From: Planctomycetia bacterium
GTDB lineage: Bacteria > Planctomycetota > Planctomycetia > Gemmatales > Gemmataceae
Direction of reading: 5' to 3'
NCBI GenBank assembly: GCA_005772955.1
Contig: SXID01000024.1
Coordinates: 1-45,209 of the forward strand
DNA length: 45,209 nt
Shown here: piece after piece, positions 1-8,834 of the stretch
How the letters are laid out: every line of letters starts with the position of its first letter
How positions within the stretch are numbered: position 1 is the first letter of the stretch
Translations under genes and position numbers: made by a program
The notes under the pieces: model-generated
Told to the model about the DNA's origin: nothing
Databases searched by the model: none
Seen by the model: only the letters and a program-made list of their open reading frames with translations

Positions 1-1666
1 CTCGAGCCACTCGTGGGCCTTCCAAATGTCTTTTGGCCCGCCATCCCCGTTATACAGCAGCGACCCGAGGTCGTTCTGGGCGTCCGCGTGGTTCTGCTGG
101 GCCGCCTTCTCGTACCACTCTCGCGCTGCCACGTAGTTCTGCGCCCCACCGGACCCGCGGGAGCACATCTTGCCGAACTTGAACTGCGCTGCCGCGTTGC
201 CGAGCTTCGCGGCCTTCTCGTACCACTCGCGCGCCTTCTCGAAGTTCTGGTTCTTGCCGTTTCGCCCGATGTTGTAATCCTCGCCCGCCTCGAAGTCGGC
301 CTTTGCCTGAACCAACTTCTTCTCGGCTTCTTTCTTCTCGGCCTCGGTGGGTCCAGCAGCAACCGGGCCAGGTGTGGGCGCGGCTGTGTCCGGCTTCGGC
401 ATTGTTCGTTTGGACATCCCCACCGCGAGGAGAACCACCACGGCCACGGTACCCGCTCCGAGACTTAGCCACAGAGCGAGCGGAGGGCCGCGTTTCTTCC
501 CTATGTTTAGACCGACGCCCGGTTTTACGCTTCGTTGTTGTGAGTGTCTTTTGCTTCGTCGTCTCCTCGTCTTCGTCCTCGTCCAGGGTGGCAGCGACCG
601 GCTTTGGCGGGGTGGGTGGCGTTGGGGCCGGCACGCTCACGGACTTTTTCGCGACTACCTCGAATGCCGGCTCGGTTGGGCTTTTGGGTTTCGCTTCGGC
701 AGCGGGCGGGAGGATGATCTGTGAAACCGAGCCGCCACGCTCGAGCAACATCAGGTAATCAGCGAGTGCCTGCGCGAACGCCTTCGCTGACGCGTAGCGG
801 TCCGCGGGGTGCTTGGCCATCGCCTTGAGCACGATGGTGTCCAGTTCAGGATCGACGCCGAGGCGCATCTGGGAGGGTAGCGGTGGGGTGGTTTCGCAGT
901 GGTCTCGCATGACCTCCCACACCGAACCGGTAAACGGCACCTTACCGGTCAACATCTCGTAGAGGATCACGCCGAGGCTGTAGATGTCCGATAGCGTGCC
1001 GACCTCATCGGCTCGCCCGCGTGCCTGCTCCGGCGACATGTACGTGGGCGTTCCCTTCGCCACGCCGTTGCTCGCGTCGGTGGCTTGGTCCGCGAACCGA
1101 GCCAGACCAAAGTCGGCAATGAGCACCTCGCGGTTGGCCTCGTCGTAAAGCACGTTCGCGGGCTTCAGGTCGCGGTGAACCACCTTCTGTGCGTGAGCGG
1201 CCACGAGACCCAACGCGAGCTTTCTCGTGACCGCCGCAGCGTTCTTGGGCGGCATGGGCTCCGGGAGACGCTTGAGCAACGCGCTGAGGGTACTCGGAAC
1301 CAGCCGCATCACAATGTAAGGGGAACCGCCGTCTGTGCCGACCTCGTACACCGGACAGATGTTGGGGTGCTGAATGATGGCGGCGAGTCGGTTTTCACGC
1401 AGGAACGACTCGCGGAACTCCGGCGTCAGGTCTGCGCCTTTGGGTACCTTGATCGCAACCTCACGATCCAGTTCCGGGTCCACACCCAGATAAACGCGAG
1501 CGAACGCACCTTCCCCCAACAGGCTTTTGACGCGGAACCGGCCGATGCAGTCCGGAGTGCCGGCTTTGGCCGCGTTGAGCGATCCGGCCGGTCCGGTGAG
1601 TTTGTTGTTGACCGTGTCCGGTGTGCTGACAATGGTCATGTCGTCAGGCGGAGTCGATTCGGGCAT
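1..1666 (-). CDS. Ser/Thr protein kinase with C-terminal membrane helix and Sel1-like repeats (frameshifted, partial)
   Basis: Pkn-type kinase, 3' end cut by the window edge. Starting at the ATG at 1666, all catalytic motifs are present: glycine loop GEGAFARVY (residues 51-59), VAIK lysine 73, HRDLKPAN (164-171), DFG (185-187) and the SPE motif (211-213). A Pro/Ala-rich linker and an acidic stretch follow (about 320-390). In this frame the sequence then becomes Arg-rich nonsense and stops at position 50. In the +1 frame, from about 495-520 leftward, it reads KKRGPPLALW, then a transmembrane helix, then two Sel1-like units (AREWYEKAA... twice) that stay open to position 1. The full product was therefore probably kinase, one transmembrane segment and extracytoplasmic Sel1-like repeats, split by one extra base. 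A sequencing error, a real mutation or recoding are all possible. The gene is divergent from rimO. Confidence 0.85.
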
Positions 1667-1871
1667 GATAACGCCTTGGTGGGGGTGTCTAAGTACAGTC
1701 CGCAGACAAAACGATCTTATATCAGATTCCGTGTCAGGATGTGGTGGGAAAAGGTGTCCGATCGGATCGCACTCGAATGTTACCGTGTGGCACGAGCCGG
1801 AAATCGCTGACGGTCGCGCTGAGGTAGGAGGTCGATCCGGTGGCGAAGTGGACCCGTGAGCCGCGCGTTGC

Positions 1872-1900
1872 TTGTATTGGCCGCGCCGCGCTACTATAAA
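1872..1900 (+). promoter_or_regulatory. Candidate sigma-70-type promoter of rimO
   Basis: TTGTAT (1872-1877), a 17-base spacer and TATAAA (1895-1900) give a plausible -35/-10 pair in an otherwise very GC-rich intergenic region. The start of transcription would be near 1907, leaving a leader of about 37 bases before the rimO ATG at 1944. This is sequence match only. Confidence 0.45.
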
Positions 1901-1943
1901 TACAGTTCGACCTTCGCCGAACACCACGCCGGGCCGCAACCGA

Positions 1944-3392
1944 ATGTCCGTCAAGAGTCTGCCGCTGACGACCTCACATCAGGGGGCTGACGTTCCCCAT
2001 TCACCTGAAGCGAAAGGCAACTACGCCTTCATTAGCTTGGGCTGCCCGAAGAACACCGTCGATAGCGAGCGAATGCTCGGCAAACTCGCGCAGGATGGTT
2101 ACACGTTCCAGAACGGGGCCGACGGCGCGGACGTGGTCATCGTTAACACGTGCGGGTTCATCGAACCTGCACGGCAGGAGTCGCTCGCGGTTATTCGCGA
2201 AATGCTCGCGCTCAAAGCCGCCGGCAAGGTCGGGTCCGTCGTCGTCGCGGGGTGCATGGCCGAACGCCAGCGAGAGGTGTTGTTGGAGCAGGTGCCCGAA
2301 GTCGATCAGATCGTCGGCGTGTTCGGGCGCGAAGAGATCGTCGATGTCGTGGACCGCGCCACAAGCCCGCGGCGCAAGCAAGGGTCACAAGAACAAGGCG
2401 AACTCGCCTACGAACAGAAGTCCCTGTTCCGCCCAGCCCCGGTGCGCGCGCTCGAAGACACCGCCCGCCTTCGCATCACGCCGCAGCATTTCGCGTATCT
2501 CAAGATCAGCGAAGGCTGCGACCGGCTTTGTACCTACTGCGCGATCCCGAAGATGCGCGGCAAGCACGTCACGAAGCCGATTGAGGAAGTGATTCGCGAA
2601 GCAAACGAACTCGCCGCCGACGGCGTCCGCGAACTCATCATCGTCGCGCAGGATACCACCTACTACGGCATGGACCTGTACGGCCGCACGCGACTCCCAG
2701 AGTTGCTTCGCGAACTCAACCACGTTGAGGGGATCGAATGGATTCGCACGCTCTACGCCTACCCCGAACACATTTCCGATGATCTCATCGAGACCTTCGC
2801 AGGCGCGAAGAAGATCATTCCGTATCTGGACATGCCACTGCAGCATATCAACGATCGCGTGTTGAAGCGGATGATCCGGCGCGTGGACCGTGCCGCGACA
2901 GAGTCGCTTCTTCACCGGCTGCGAGCGAAGTGGCCGGACCTCGCCATTCGGACGACGTTCATCACCGGTTTCCCTGGCGAAACGGATGCGGAGTTCGAGG
3001 AGTTGAAGCAGTTCGTCGCGGACTTCAAGTTCGAGCGTGCGGGCGTGTTCCCGTACTCGCTCGAACCCGGCACGCCGGCGGAGAAGCTCGACGGCCACAT
3101 GCCCGAAGACGTGAAGCAAGCCCGCGTCGCTGCGATCATGGAAGTGCAGCAACAAGTGGCGTTCGGGTGGGCCGAGTCGCAGGTCGGCAAAGAGCACCCC
3201 ATCCTAATCGACGCGCCAGACCCGGAGTTCGCGAGCCACTTCCGCGGGCGCACGTATGCAGACTCGCCAGAGATCGATTGCGAGGTGCGCGTGAAGGGCA
3301 AGAACCTGAAGTCGGGCGACTTCGTGAAGGCGAAGATCACCGCCGCCGATGGTTATGACCTTGCTGCGAAAGCCGTCGGTAAGCCGTGGTGA
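1944..3392 (+). CDS. rimO: Ribosomal protein S12 methylthiotransferase RimO
   Basis: Radical-SAM methylthiotransferase of the MiaB/RimO family, which adds a methylthio group to an aspartate of ribosomal protein uS12. The N-terminal UPF0004 domain supplies three cluster cysteines: SLGCPKNTVDSERMLG (C34), NTCGFI (C70) and AGCMAER (C104). The radical-SAM motif CDRLCTYC (C192, C196, C199) follows, and a C-terminal TRAM-type beta domain covers about 410-480. SLGCPKN with EGCDRLCTYCAIP favours RimO over MiaB. The length of 482 residues is slightly above the usual 430-450 because of about 20 extra N-terminal residues and a polar insert before the radical-SAM core (about 140-165). A longer frame begins at a TTG at 1872, but this overlaps the likely promoter, so the ATG at 1944 is preferred. 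Confidence 0.93.
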   Translation: MSVKSLPLTTSHQGADVPHSPEAKGNYAFISLGCPKNTVDSERMLGKLAQDGYTFQNGADGADVVIVNTCGFIEPARQESLAVIREMLALKAAGKVGSVVVAGCMAERQREVLLEQVPEVDQIVGVFGREEIVDVVDRATSPRRKQGSQEQGELAYEQKSLFRPAPVRALEDTARLRITPQHFAYLKISEGCDRLCTYCAIPKMRGKHVTKPIEEVIREANELAADGVRELIIVAQDTTYYGMDLYGRTRLPELLRELNHVEGIEWIRTLYAYPEHISDDLIETFAGAKKIIPYLDMPLQHINDRVLKRMIRRVDRAATESLLHRLRAKWPDLAIRTTFITGFPGETDAEFEELKQFVADFKFERAGVFPYSLEPGTPAEKLDGHMPEDVKQARVAAIMEVQQQVAFGWAESQVGKEHPILIDAPDPEFASHFRGRTYADSPEIDCEVRVKGKNLKSGDFVKAKITAADGYDLAAKAVGKPW

Positions 3393-3470
3393 CGTGAACG
3401 CGCGTGGGCAAACGCGCCCGCACCGCTAGAATACCGCTTTCGCAATCACGCTTACCGGAGAACCGACGAA

Positions 3471-3581
3471 ATGGGCATTCAACACGCGCCGAAGAGTCAG
3501 CGGAACGCGAACAAGAAGCGGGTCCGTGCTCGCAAGCACAAGCTCCGCAGTACGAAGAAGTACAAGGGCGGCATGAAGTAA
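3471..3581 (+). CDS. 36-residue highly basic protein
   Basis: Short frame starting MGIQHAPKSQRNANKKRVRA and ending KKYKGGMK, preceded by GGAG at 3457-3460 (spacing 10) and followed directly by a hairpin with a T tract. Sixteen of 36 residues are Lys or Arg, there is no cysteine and no acidic residue. The composition resembles small ribosomal proteins or nucleic-acid-binding peptides such as bL34 or bL36, but it matches neither by motif. It sits 78 bases after rimO, whose product modifies a ribosomal protein, which fits a ribosome link without proving it. It is easily missed by gene callers with a length cut-off. Function unknown. Confidence 0.7.
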   Translation: MGIQHAPKSQRNANKKRVRARKHKLRSTKKYKGGMK

Positions 3582-3594
3582 CGAAACGCGAGCG

Positions 3595-3625
3595 GGGTGG
3601 CGGAGAGCCACCCTGTTTCATTTTT
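3595..3625 (+). terminator. Rho-independent terminator after the basic protein gene
   Basis: Stem GGGTGGC (3595-3601), loop GGAGA, complementary GCCACCC (3607-3613), then the T-rich run TGTTTCATTTTT. It ends the rimO/basic-protein unit and faces the end of the methyltransferase gene on the other strand (stop at 3632). Confidence 0.65.
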
Positions 3626-3631
3626 GTGCGT

Positions 3632-4573
3632 TCAGGCCGCGTGGCGAACCGGCATTTCGGTGGCTTTCACGTCGGGCTTGCGTGCGAGGAGCGACAGTTC
3701 GTCCGCCTGGCCCCGCCATTGGGTCCAGTTCGTGAGTACGCTGCGGAAGAACCGCACGCGGGCCGCGCCCAACCACCATCGCGGACGGCTCTTCCGCGCG
3801 CGATCCACCGAGTAGCCCATCCAACGTGTGTGCGCCTTCGTCGCAACCGTGTCGATCGTGAACCCGTTTGTCGCAACAGCGCGCGAAAGCGTGTCCGGCG
3901 TGAAGTGGAGCAGGTGCCACGGGAGGCGCAGCGGGAACCACGCCGGCCCGAATGCGCCGAATCCCCACGCCGCGAGGTTCGGCACCGCAACGAACAACCA
4001 ACCGCCCGGCTTCATCGCGTCGAACGCGGCACCGAGCATCTTCGCCGGGTTGTGAACGTGTTCGAGTACCATTCGCAGCGTGATCACGTCGACGGAGCCG
4101 GGCGGAACCTCCGGGTGCGGAAGCGACCCTTCCACCACTCGCAACCCGTAATGCGAGCGTGCCGTCGCCGCCGCGTGTGGGCTGAAGTCCATCCCGAACG
4201 CGTCCCACCCGCGGGTCCGCATTTCTGCCGCGAATGCACCGGCGCCACAGCCACAGTCGAGCAACCTCCCACCCGGCGTTACCGGAATGCGGTCGGCAAG
4301 TGTCTTCTCTGCGTGGCCCAACAGCTTGTGTTTGAGGGCGCGCAACATGCTGTGCTTCCGCGCGGGCGCCTGGTACTGGGGGTAATCTTCGGTGTACAAC
4401 AGACCGACGGTTGCTTCATCCGGGCGCGGGTTCTGGAACACCATCGCGCACCGCCGGCACTTTGCGAGTCGGTATTCGACGCCGTCGTCGCCCGGCGCGC
4501 GCAGGAACTCTTCTTCGTCGTGCGACCCGCACGACGGGCACGCGGTCTGTTCCCACCGGACTCCGTCCGCCAT
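3632..4573 (-). CDS. Class I SAM-dependent methyltransferase with N-terminal zinc-ribbon
   Basis: Predicted small-molecule or lipid/sugar methyltransferase, 313 residues from the ATG at 4573. Residues 12-42 hold two Cys pairs, CPSC and CRRC, as in the zinc ribbon found before the methyltransferase domain in many Methyltransf_11/12 proteins. SAM motif I is LLDCGCGAGAF. It is followed by GMDFSP (acidic end of strand 2), RMVLEHVHNP (motif III region) and a KPGGWLFVAVPN strand. The C-terminal third contains HLLHFTPDTLSRAV, as in methyltransferases acting on polyprenyl or sugar intermediates. A longer start at 4630 is in frame; neither has a clear Shine-Dalgarno, and the shorter one fits family N-termini better. 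The substrate cannot be read from context. Confidence 0.82.
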   Translation of the reverse strand: MADGVRWEQTACPSCGSHDEEEFLRAPGDDGVEYRLAKCRRCAMVFQNPRPDEATVGLLYTEDYPQYQAPARKHSMLRALKHKLLGHAEKTLADRIPVTPGGRLLDCGCGAGAFAAEMRTRGWDAFGMDFSPHAAATARSHYGLRVVEGSLPHPEVPPGSVDVITLRMVLEHVHNPAKMLGAAFDAMKPGGWLFVAVPNLAAWGFGAFGPAWFPLRLPWHLLHFTPDTLSRAVATNGFTIDTVATKAHTRWMGYSVDRARKSRPRWWLGAARVRFFRSVLTNWTQWRGQADELSLLARKPDVKATEMPVRHAA

Positions 4574-4700
4574 GCGACACCGAATAGTTTCGAGTTGCGA
4601 AAACGCGCCCCGCGCCTTAAATGCTGACATCGACCGCTGGAACGTCGGAATTTACCCTTCAACACCCAAACAACTGGCCACGACGCGGAGGACCCGGCAA

Positions 4701-5477
4701 ATGGCGGAAACTGGGATAGCGATGCGGTTCGTTGTCAAGCGACTGAACTGGACGGAACACTACGGTGGGCAGCGCACGCGCCAGCCGGGCGAGGTCGCGG
4801 TCGTGTCCTTCGCCACGTTCGACGAGGCCGAGGCGGAACGCGCGAAGCGAGAAAACGAGTTCCGCAAGAAGATCAACCCGTTCAACTGCGGCGCCGTGGC
4901 CCATTACTGGACGCACCTCGACGAACCGCGATTACGCGACTGGCTGATGGATCACGGTATCGACCCGCCCGCTGCGAAGAAAGACGGCACGACCGACTGG
5001 TCCGCGTGGTGGAAGGCCCACCACAAGAAGCTGAGCGCTGAAAAGCGCGCGGTGGTTTGGGAAGTGCTCGACAAGGTGCGGTTCTTCGCCGTGCGCGAGG
5101 AGCCGGTGCGCCCGGTTGGCTATGCGGTGATGGAACTCAACTGGGAATACAACGACGAGAACTACTCCGCCAGTTCGGACGGCGGGCGCCTGTTCAAGGT
5201 GTACCGCACCCGCGAGCGCGCCGAAGCCGAGTGCGCGGCGCGCAACGAAGAAGCTCGCGAGGAGTGGAGCTTCGTGGACGACATGATGGGCGACTACGAC
5301 GAGTTAGACGAGGACGAAGACGACATGATGGCCGCGTTCGACATGCAGGACCGACTCCGCCACCAGCGCGGAATGACCGATGATCAGAAGTTGAAGAAGG
5401 GCGAGGGGCTTTTCAACAGCAGCGAGAAGGTGCCGTTCTTCGAGATCATCGAGGTCGAACTGGAGGGCCTGGAATGA
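4701..5477 (+). CDS. Uncharacterised soluble protein, first gene of a three-gene operon
   Basis: 258 residues with no signal peptide or membrane helix. The ATG at 4701 has GGAGG at 4687-4691. The N-terminal part (about 8-130) contains NPFNCG, a DWLMDHGIDPP segment, a WSAWWKAHH tryptophan cluster and LSAEKRAVVWEVLDKV. The same ordered landmarks recur in the next gene, so the two share a domain. The second part (about 140-195) starts YAVMELNWEYNDENY and has an R-ERAEAECAARNEE helix resembling the FDEAEAERAKRENEF helix of the first half, suggesting an internal duplication. An acidic stretch (YDELDEDEDDMM) follows. The stop overlaps the next start by four bases (ATGA), so the genes are translationally coupled. 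No function is recognised. Confidence 0.8.
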   Translation: MAETGIAMRFVVKRLNWTEHYGGQRTRQPGEVAVVSFATFDEAEAERAKRENEFRKKINPFNCGAVAHYWTHLDEPRLRDWLMDHGIDPPAAKKDGTTDWSAWWKAHHKKLSAEKRAVVWEVLDKVRFFAVREEPVRPVGYAVMELNWEYNDENYSASSDGGRLFKVYRTRERAEAECAARNEEAREEWSFVDDMMGDYDELDEDEDDMMAAFDMQDRLRHQRGMTDDQKLKKGEGLFNSSEKVPFFEIIEVELEGLE

Positions 5478-5950
5478 CCCAGAAAGCAAAACCCACGAAG
5501 ACGGCCAAGGCGCCCGGGAGCAAGGCCAAGGCGCCAAAGAAGGCCGCGCCCAAGCCCGCGAAACCCAAGAGCGTGGCGGTCTATACGGTGGTGCGAAAAA
5601 TCCCCGCCGAGTCGCCGATGCACACCAACCCGAATCGCGTGTTCGCGTCGAAAGCCGCGGCGCAGCTGTTCGCAGACGATCGCAACCGCGAACTGCGCGC
5701 TCTCACCAACCCGTTCGACGGCGACGACCCAGACACCGCGATGAAGGGCGGCGAGAAAGCGTTCCTTGCGCTGCTGAAGAAACTCGGGATCGCCACTCCA
5801 ACGAAGCAGAAAGGCTACTCGTACATCATCTGGAAGAGGTGGTGGGACCACGCTTTCCTCGACCTGACCGACAAACAGCGCAGCGACCTTTGGGACGCGT
5901 TCGACGAGTACGATTGGTACAAGGTGAAGAACACCACACTGGAGAACTGA
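5474..5950 (+). CDS. Uncharacterised protein with Lys/Ala/Pro-rich tail, paralogous domain to preceding gene
   Basis: 158 residues. The first 33 are a disordered, very basic KAKAPKKAAPKPAKP-type tail that could bind nucleic acid or acidic partners. The rest matches the landmark order of the upstream protein: FASKAAAQLFADDRNRELR helix, NPFDG, KKLGIATP, WKRWWDHA, then LTDKQRSDLWDAFDEYDWYKV. The coupled ATGA start and the shared domain suggest the two proteins act together, perhaps as a heteromer. The acidic stretch of the first protein and the basic tail of this one could attract each other, which is inference. Function unknown. Confidence 0.8.
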   Translation: MTQKAKPTKTAKAPGSKAKAPKKAAPKPAKPKSVAVYTVVRKIPAESPMHTNPNRVFASKAAAQLFADDRNRELRALTNPFDGDDPDTAMKGGEKAFLALLKKLGIATPTKQKGYSYIIWKRWWDHAFLDLTDKQRSDLWDAFDEYDWYKVKNTTLEN

Positions 5951-5952
5951 CC

Positions 5953-6300
5953 GTGTCGAAGGCCTGGGTTCACGCGCAGTCGTCCGCGAAGCGGTGGGGC
6001 GGCACGCCGGAAGACTACATCGACATTCACGAGCGCATCGACAGCACCAAGAGCGCGCACGCGGAGGTCACGCACCGATGCGTGTTCCACTCCGCGTTCG
6101 GCATCTACATCATCGAAGAAATCTTCGGCCGGTTCGTCACCAACTCGGACGGCAAGCAGGTGTTCGTTCGCGACATCGCGGAGCAGCACGTCCTCGAAGA
6201 CTTGGGCTTCATCCCGAGTTTGAGCGACTGGTTGAAGGAGATGCCGTCGCAACCGTGGATGGCCGGTCAGCGCAAGATGAACGTGAAGATCGTGGACTAA
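5953..6300 (+). CDS. DUF6915-like protein
   Basis: 115 residues from a GTG at 5953, with GGAG at 5941-5944. The start WVHAQSSAKRWGGTPEDYID, the HxxxDSTKS-HAEVTHRC segment, FGIYIIEEIFG and EQHVLEDLGFIPSL match the pattern I recall for the DUF6915 family of small soluble proteins. Conserved His residues in the THRCVFHSAFG region hint at metal binding, but no activity is known to me. It lies two bases after the preceding stop and is the third gene of the operon. Its stop overlaps the stop of the convergent TPR gene by four bases. Confidence 0.78.
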   Translation: MSKAWVHAQSSAKRWGGTPEDYIDIHERIDSTKSAHAEVTHRCVFHSAFGIYIIEEIFGRFVTNSDGKQVFVRDIAEQHVLEDLGFIPSLSDWLKEMPSQPWMAGQRKMNVKIVD

Positions 6301-7616
6301 TCCGCTTCGCCGATCTTGGCGTCCTTCAGCGAGAAGAGGTAGCTTTCGGGGTCGGTGCGGTTGAGCACGAGCGTGCCGGTGATCTTGATCAGCCCCTTGC
6401 GGAACTCCGCCGTTTTGCCGGCTTTCAGTTCCACGTTTAGCAACCCGGTTGGGTCGGGCACCTCGCAGAACCAACAACCCACTGGGTACTCCAGTAGCAA
6501 GAAGCCGGTCGCGGCGAGTTCGTCCTTCACTGGTTGCATGAAGCCGGTGAGCGTGACCGTCTTGCCGTCGAGTTGTTCCAGGTACTTCGCAAACGACGCT
6601 TGCCCCTTCGCGTTGATGCTCGTCGCGCCGAGCACCGGCCACGGGAGCGCGTTCACCTTGTCGTTCTCGATCGCGGGCAACAGCGACTCGTCGAACGCCT
6701 TGATCAGCGGGCGCGACGACTTCGTTTTGATCGCGCCGCGATGTTGCTCGTGCCCCGGCTTCTTCGCGAGTTCGTCCGCCGCAGCGCGGTAGATGAGGCG
6801 GCGCTTGCGCAAGTCCGGCGAGCCGAGCGCGAACTCCGTGACGCATCCATCGAGCGCGGCCGCGGCGGATCGCACGTCGCCGAGCGCATTGCACAGTTCG
6901 CCGAGTTGCCAGAGCAGCCGTGCGTCCGCGGGAAGCCACAGCGCGAGTTGCTGAACTGTGATGATCGCGTCCGCGGGTAGTTTCTTTCGCTCTGCCTCTG
7001 CAAGCGTTCCCGCTTCCGGCGCGCCGGATGCGCCAACGTACTTCACACCGAAGAGATTATCCACCGTCGCGGGTTGATTTGCGGCCTTGCCTTCCTTCAG
7101 CCGGAGCGTGACGAGTTTGAGATGCGATTGCTCGAACGGCTTGAACTTCGCGGGCGAGAGCCGGACGGCTTCTTCTAATTGCGTGGCGGCGCGTTCGAGA
7201 TCGCCGGAAAGCTGGAACGCGGTGCCAAGGTTAGCCGCGATGCGGAAGTGTTCCGGGAACCTGCGCACGGCCGGCGCGAGCACGTTGAGCGCCTTGTCCG
7301 GTTTGCCTAGCCGAACGTGAACCGCGCCAAGGTCGGCGATTTCGTCGGCGGTCAGCGCGCGGGCCTTCGCGAGTTTCTCCAGTCTCGCGGAGGCAGCGAC
7401 ATAATCGTCGCGTAGTGGTGAGGGCAGTCCGTCCGGGCGCTCGTACCCCGCGGCGCGCAGCGCGCGATGATCTGTCAGAAACCCCGATGGCCGACTCGGT
7501 AACTCCGCGAACACCTCACCGGAGTAGTGCAGCCCGGCGCTGGCGTGTGGCGTGGGGAACGCGAGTGTCACGAGTGCGATCGTGAGCGTTCGTCCATAGA
7601 ATGAGTTCGTCGTCAC
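6297..7616 (-). CDS. Secreted TPR protein with C-terminal DUF3299-like domain
   Basis: 439 residues from a GTG at 7616 (GAGGG about 8 bases upstream). A hydrophobic start (LTIALVTLAFPTPHASA) is a probable signal peptide. Residues about 75-160 contain TPR-like helices (ADLGAVHVRLGKPDKALNVL, ANLGTAFQLSGDLERAATQL) and a further helical unit with LLWQLGELCNALGDVRSAA. The last 130 residues fit a DUF3299-like beta domain: KTVTLTGFMQPV, LLLEYPVGCWFCEVPDP, and ITGTLVLNRTDPESYLFSL. The family is of unknown function, usually periplasmic, sometimes beside transporter genes. Longer in-frame starts upstream overlap the divergent SDR gene region and look non-coding. Confidence 0.78.
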   Translation of the reverse strand: MTTNSFYGRTLTIALVTLAFPTPHASAGLHYSGEVFAELPSRPSGFLTDHRALRAAGYERPDGLPSPLRDDYVAASARLEKLAKARALTADEIADLGAVHVRLGKPDKALNVLAPAVRRFPEHFRIAANLGTAFQLSGDLERAATQLEEAVRLSPAKFKPFEQSHLKLVTLRLKEGKAANQPATVDNLFGVKYVGASGAPEAGTLAEAERKKLPADAIITVQQLALWLPADARLLWQLGELCNALGDVRSAAAALDGCVTEFALGSPDLRKRRLIYRAAADELAKKPGHEQHRGAIKTKSSRPLIKAFDESLLPAIENDKVNALPWPVLGATSINAKGQASFAKYLEQLDGKTVTLTGFMQPVKDELAATGFLLLEYPVGCWFCEVPDPTGLLNVELKAGKTAEFRKGLIKITGTLVLNRTDPESYLFSLKDAKIGEAD

Positions 7617-7736
7617 GTCCAGCCCTCGTGGTGGCTCGCCCCTGTTCCCACTATACCCGGTTCGACGACGCGAACCTTGCCGTTCACTCGTCGTTTCACA
7701 ACATCGGTTTCTCAACCGAGCAGAATGCTCCGCACA

Positions 7737-8756
7737 ATGGCGCACACAATTCTACTCACCGGCGCGACTGGGTTCGTGGGTTCGCACATCGCGGAGGCGC
7801 TGGTCCGGCGCGGCGAGACGGTTCGCACGCTCGCTCGCGAAGGCAGCGATACCGCGTTTCTTGACTCACTTGGTGTCGGGGTTGTTCGCGGCGATCTGAC
7901 CAACCCTGAAGCGCTCAAACACGCCGTCGAAAGATGCGATGTGGTCGTGAACTGCGCCGCGAAGGTCGGCGACTGGGGTCACGTGGATGGCTACCGCGCC
8001 GTAAACGTCGAAGGACTGCGCCACCTCTTTGACGCGACCCTCGGTCAGCCGCTGCACCGGTTCGTTCATGTCAGCTCGCTCGGCGTATACGAGGCACGCC
8101 ACCACTACACCACGGACGAAACCGAACCGCTGCCGAACGATCACATCGACGGGTACACGCAGTCGAAGGTCGAGGCGGAGCGGCTCGCGATTCAGTACCA
8201 CCGCAAGCAGAAAGTTCCGGTCACGATCCTGCGACCGGGGTTCGTGTACGGCCCGCGTGACCGCACGGTACTCCCGCGACTTTCCGACCGGCTGAAAGAG
8301 CGGAGCATTATCTACATTTCGCGCGGCCGGTTCGCGCTGAACACCACGTTCGTGGGCAACATTGCGGACGCGGTGTTGCTTGCCATCGACGCGCCAGCGG
8401 AAGTGACCGCGGGCGAGGTATTCAACATCACCGACGGTGAGTTCGTGAGCAAGCGCCGGTTCTTCGAGGCGGTGGCCGACGGGCTGGGCCTGAAACGCCC
8501 ACGCGGGTTTCCCCCCGTGCCGGTGTGGTTCGCGCGGATCATGGCGAACTGGCGCGAGGGCGTCTTCCGGCGCAAGAACGCGCCGCACCCGCCGCGCATC
8601 ACGCAAGCGCAACTGAAGTTTGCTGGTTTCAACCTCGACTTCTCCATCGCGAAAGCCCGCACCAAACTGGCTTACACCCCGCGCGTGTTATTCGATGAGG
8701 GCATGAAGCAGGCGCTGGAGTGGTATCGCGGTCAGTCCCTGGTCGCGCGACCGTAA
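7737..8756 (+). CDS. NAD(P)-dependent extended SDR / epimerase-like protein
   Basis: 339 residues. The N-terminal Rossmann motif is TGATGFVGSH (8-17), the catalytic tyrosine and lysine are in YTQSK (Y140, K144), and the upstream VSSLGVYEA strand supplies the serine. RPGFVYGPRDR and the TFVGNIADAVLLA segment are typical of extended SDRs of the 3-beta-HSD / dihydroflavonol reductase type. The substrate could be a sterol, sugar nucleotide or polyketide-like alcohol. The ATG at 7737 is chosen because it directly precedes the Rossmann strand; an ATG at 7725 is also possible. It is divergent from the TPR gene. Confidence 0.88.
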   Translation: MAHTILLTGATGFVGSHIAEALVRRGETVRTLAREGSDTAFLDSLGVGVVRGDLTNPEALKHAVERCDVVVNCAAKVGDWGHVDGYRAVNVEGLRHLFDATLGQPLHRFVHVSSLGVYEARHHYTTDETEPLPNDHIDGYTQSKVEAERLAIQYHRKQKVPVTILRPGFVYGPRDRTVLPRLSDRLKERSIIYISRGRFALNTTFVGNIADAVLLAIDAPAEVTAGEVFNITDGEFVSKRRFFEAVADGLGLKRPRGFPPVPVWFARIMANWREGVFRRKNAPHPPRITQAQLKFAGFNLDFSIAKARTKLAYTPRVLFDEGMKQALEWYRGQSLVARP

Positions 8757-8834
8757 CAACCCAACACAGCGCGGTTGCGGTGCGTTATTATTGTTGTGGA
8801 ACTCGATCGGTCCCAATTTCGCGGGGTGATATCC

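Noticed and set aside
500-520. Programmed +1 frameshift site in the kinase gene
   Set aside because: CAT-AGG-G only loosely resembles known slippery sites; a sequencing error or mutation is simpler, so recoding is not claimed.
5815-6939. 374-residue minus-strand frame over the DUF6915 and TPR 3' region
   Set aside because: Shadow frame with Arg-rich composition; the DUF6915 and DUF3299-like sequences explain the region.
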